From Haematobia irritans (taxonomy: Eukaryota > Arthropoda > Insecta > Diptera > Muscidae), in assembly GCF_050003625.1 (NCBI RefSeq), contig NC_134397.1, positions 148,923,526 through 148,987,525 on the forward strand: a DNA stretch of 64,000 bases. Reading direction: 5' to 3'. A program made the position numbers and the translations under genes. Positions 63,400 through 64,000 of the stretch are shown here, piece after piece. Every line of letters begins with the position of its first letter. Within the stretch, counting starts at the first letter, position 1. The notes under the pieces were generated by a model. The model searched no databases and was not told the DNA's origin. It saw nothing but the letters and a program-made list of their open reading frames with translations.

Positions 63400-63501
63400 A
63401 TACAAATTTCAATTTTTTTAGGTTTTGGGTGGATTTTTCAATTTTTTGAGGTGGTCACGAATTAAAGTCCTTTTCGCTCTAGGACGCATATTTAAGGAGA
63501 T
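63400..63501 (+). repeat. Truncated monomer, 102 bp
   Basis: This is the last of the nine 102-bp units. It follows a 'catatttaag' tail, as at 34196 and 44451, suggesting a closer link with that lineage. Confidence 0.92.
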
Positions 63502-63751
63502 ATGGGCAAAAGAAGTTTTTCATATAAAAATTTCAATTTTTTTAGGTTTTGGGTGGATTTTTCAATTTTTTGGGGGTGGTCACGAATTAAAGTCCTTTTC
63601 GCTCTAGGACGCATATTTAAGGAGATATGGGCAAAATATGTTTTTCATATAAAAATTTCAATTTTTTTAAGTTTTGGGTGAATTTTTCAATTTTTTGGGG
63701 GTGGTCACGAATTAAAGTCCTTTTCGCTCTAGGACGCATATTTAAGGAGAT

Positions 63752-63856
63752 ATGGGCAATTTTTCAATTTTTTTAGGTTTTGGGTGGATTTTTCAATTTT
63801 TTGAGGTGGTCACGAATTAAAGTCCTTTTCGCTCTAGGACGCATATTTAAGGAGAT
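63752..63856 (+). repeat. Truncated monomer, 105 bp
   Basis: 'atgggcaa' runs into 'tttttcaatttttttagg', losing about 20 bp of the 5' part. The G block is 'gaggtgg', as in the 102-bp class, but the left junction differs. It is either a separate deletion or a repaired version of the 102-bp type. Confidence 0.85.
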
Positions 63857-64000
63857 ATGGGCAAAAGAAGTTTTTCATATAAAAATTTAAATTTTTTTAG
63901 GTTTTGGGTGGATTTTTCAATTTTTTGGGGGTGGTCACGAATTAAAGTCCTTTTCGCTCTAGGACGCATATTTAAGGAGATATGGGCAAAATAAGTTTTT

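Larger units (their letters stand above)
1..64000 (+). repeat. Satellite DNA array, ~125-bp monomer, head to tail
   Basis: The same ~125-bp sequence recurs from the first base to the last with no unique DNA between copies, always in the same orientation. The reference monomer has 34 A, 50 T, 28 G and 13 C (33% G+C), so the plus strand is strongly T- and G-rich. Most copies differ by single substitutions or by one to three bases in the T runs and the G run. A minority are truncated, extended or fused. There is no flanking sequence at either end, so the array is longer than 64 kb. Arrays of this length and regularity are known from centromeric, pericentromeric and subtelomeric heterochromatin of eukaryotes. 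Which of these applies here is not visible. I do not recognise the monomer as a named satellite family. Confidence 0.99.

Noticed and set aside
1..64000. CRISPR array
   Set aside because: Units are contiguous, with no unique spacers between short repeats and no cas genes.
1..64000. Transposon, LTR element or inverted array segment
   Set aside because: No coding domains, terminal repeats, target-site duplications or orientation change were seen. All units point the same way.
1..64000. rRNA, tRNA or other structured RNA genes
   Set aside because: No 5S, 18S, 28S or tRNA signature is present. The 5-bp dyad in the core is too short to count as an RNA gene.

Overview
The whole 64,000-base window is one uninterrupted tandem satellite DNA array. 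The unit is about 125 bp, T-rich and 33% G+C (41 of 125 bases in the reference monomer at 1346-1470). It is repeated head to tail in one orientation a little over 500 times, and the array runs off both ends of the window. I found no protein-coding gene, RNA gene, transposon, LTR, CRISPR array or unique sequence. Long arrays of this kind are typical of eukaryotic centromeric, pericentromeric or subtelomeric heterochromatin, so the source is almost certainly a eukaryotic chromosome. The sequence alone does not tell me the species, or whether it is plant, animal or other.

Monomer anatomy, numbered from ATGGGC: positions 1-70 are A/T-tract DNA with seven tracts spaced about 9-11 bp apart. This part carries an internal direct repeat (TTCAATTTTTT at 31-41 and 60-70). 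Positions 71-79 are a G-rich block. Positions 80-111 are a mixed-composition core with the monomer's three CpG sites, a 5-9-5 dyad (GTCCT...AGGAC) and a partial CENP-B-box-like match. Positions 112-125 are a tail with two main forms, 'catatttaag' and 'cttagtttag'.

Layout: a left domain (about 1-9 kb) is rich in 'catatacaaa' monomers and shows 1.75-kb and 1.96/2.09-kb higher-order repeats. A middle domain (about 9-28 kb) mixes variants with 1.1-kb and 2.12-kb repeats. A right domain (about 28-64 kb) is marked by 'aaaataag...taagtttt' monomers, shared cassettes of truncated units, 2.02-2.33-kb higher-order repeats, and two long duplications (offsets about 10.16/10.26 kb and 14.18 kb). Recurring truncated units (22, 48, 96 and 102 bp) act as bar codes for the order of amplification. 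Every open reading frame is a by-product of the repeat: two consecutive 125-bp units read in two different frames, ended by the TAG in 'ctctag'.

The main interest is array evolution (nested higher-order repeats, unequal exchange, junction microhomology) and a candidate protein-binding core inside each monomer. All comparisons were made by eye, and the structure depends on the assembly being correct.
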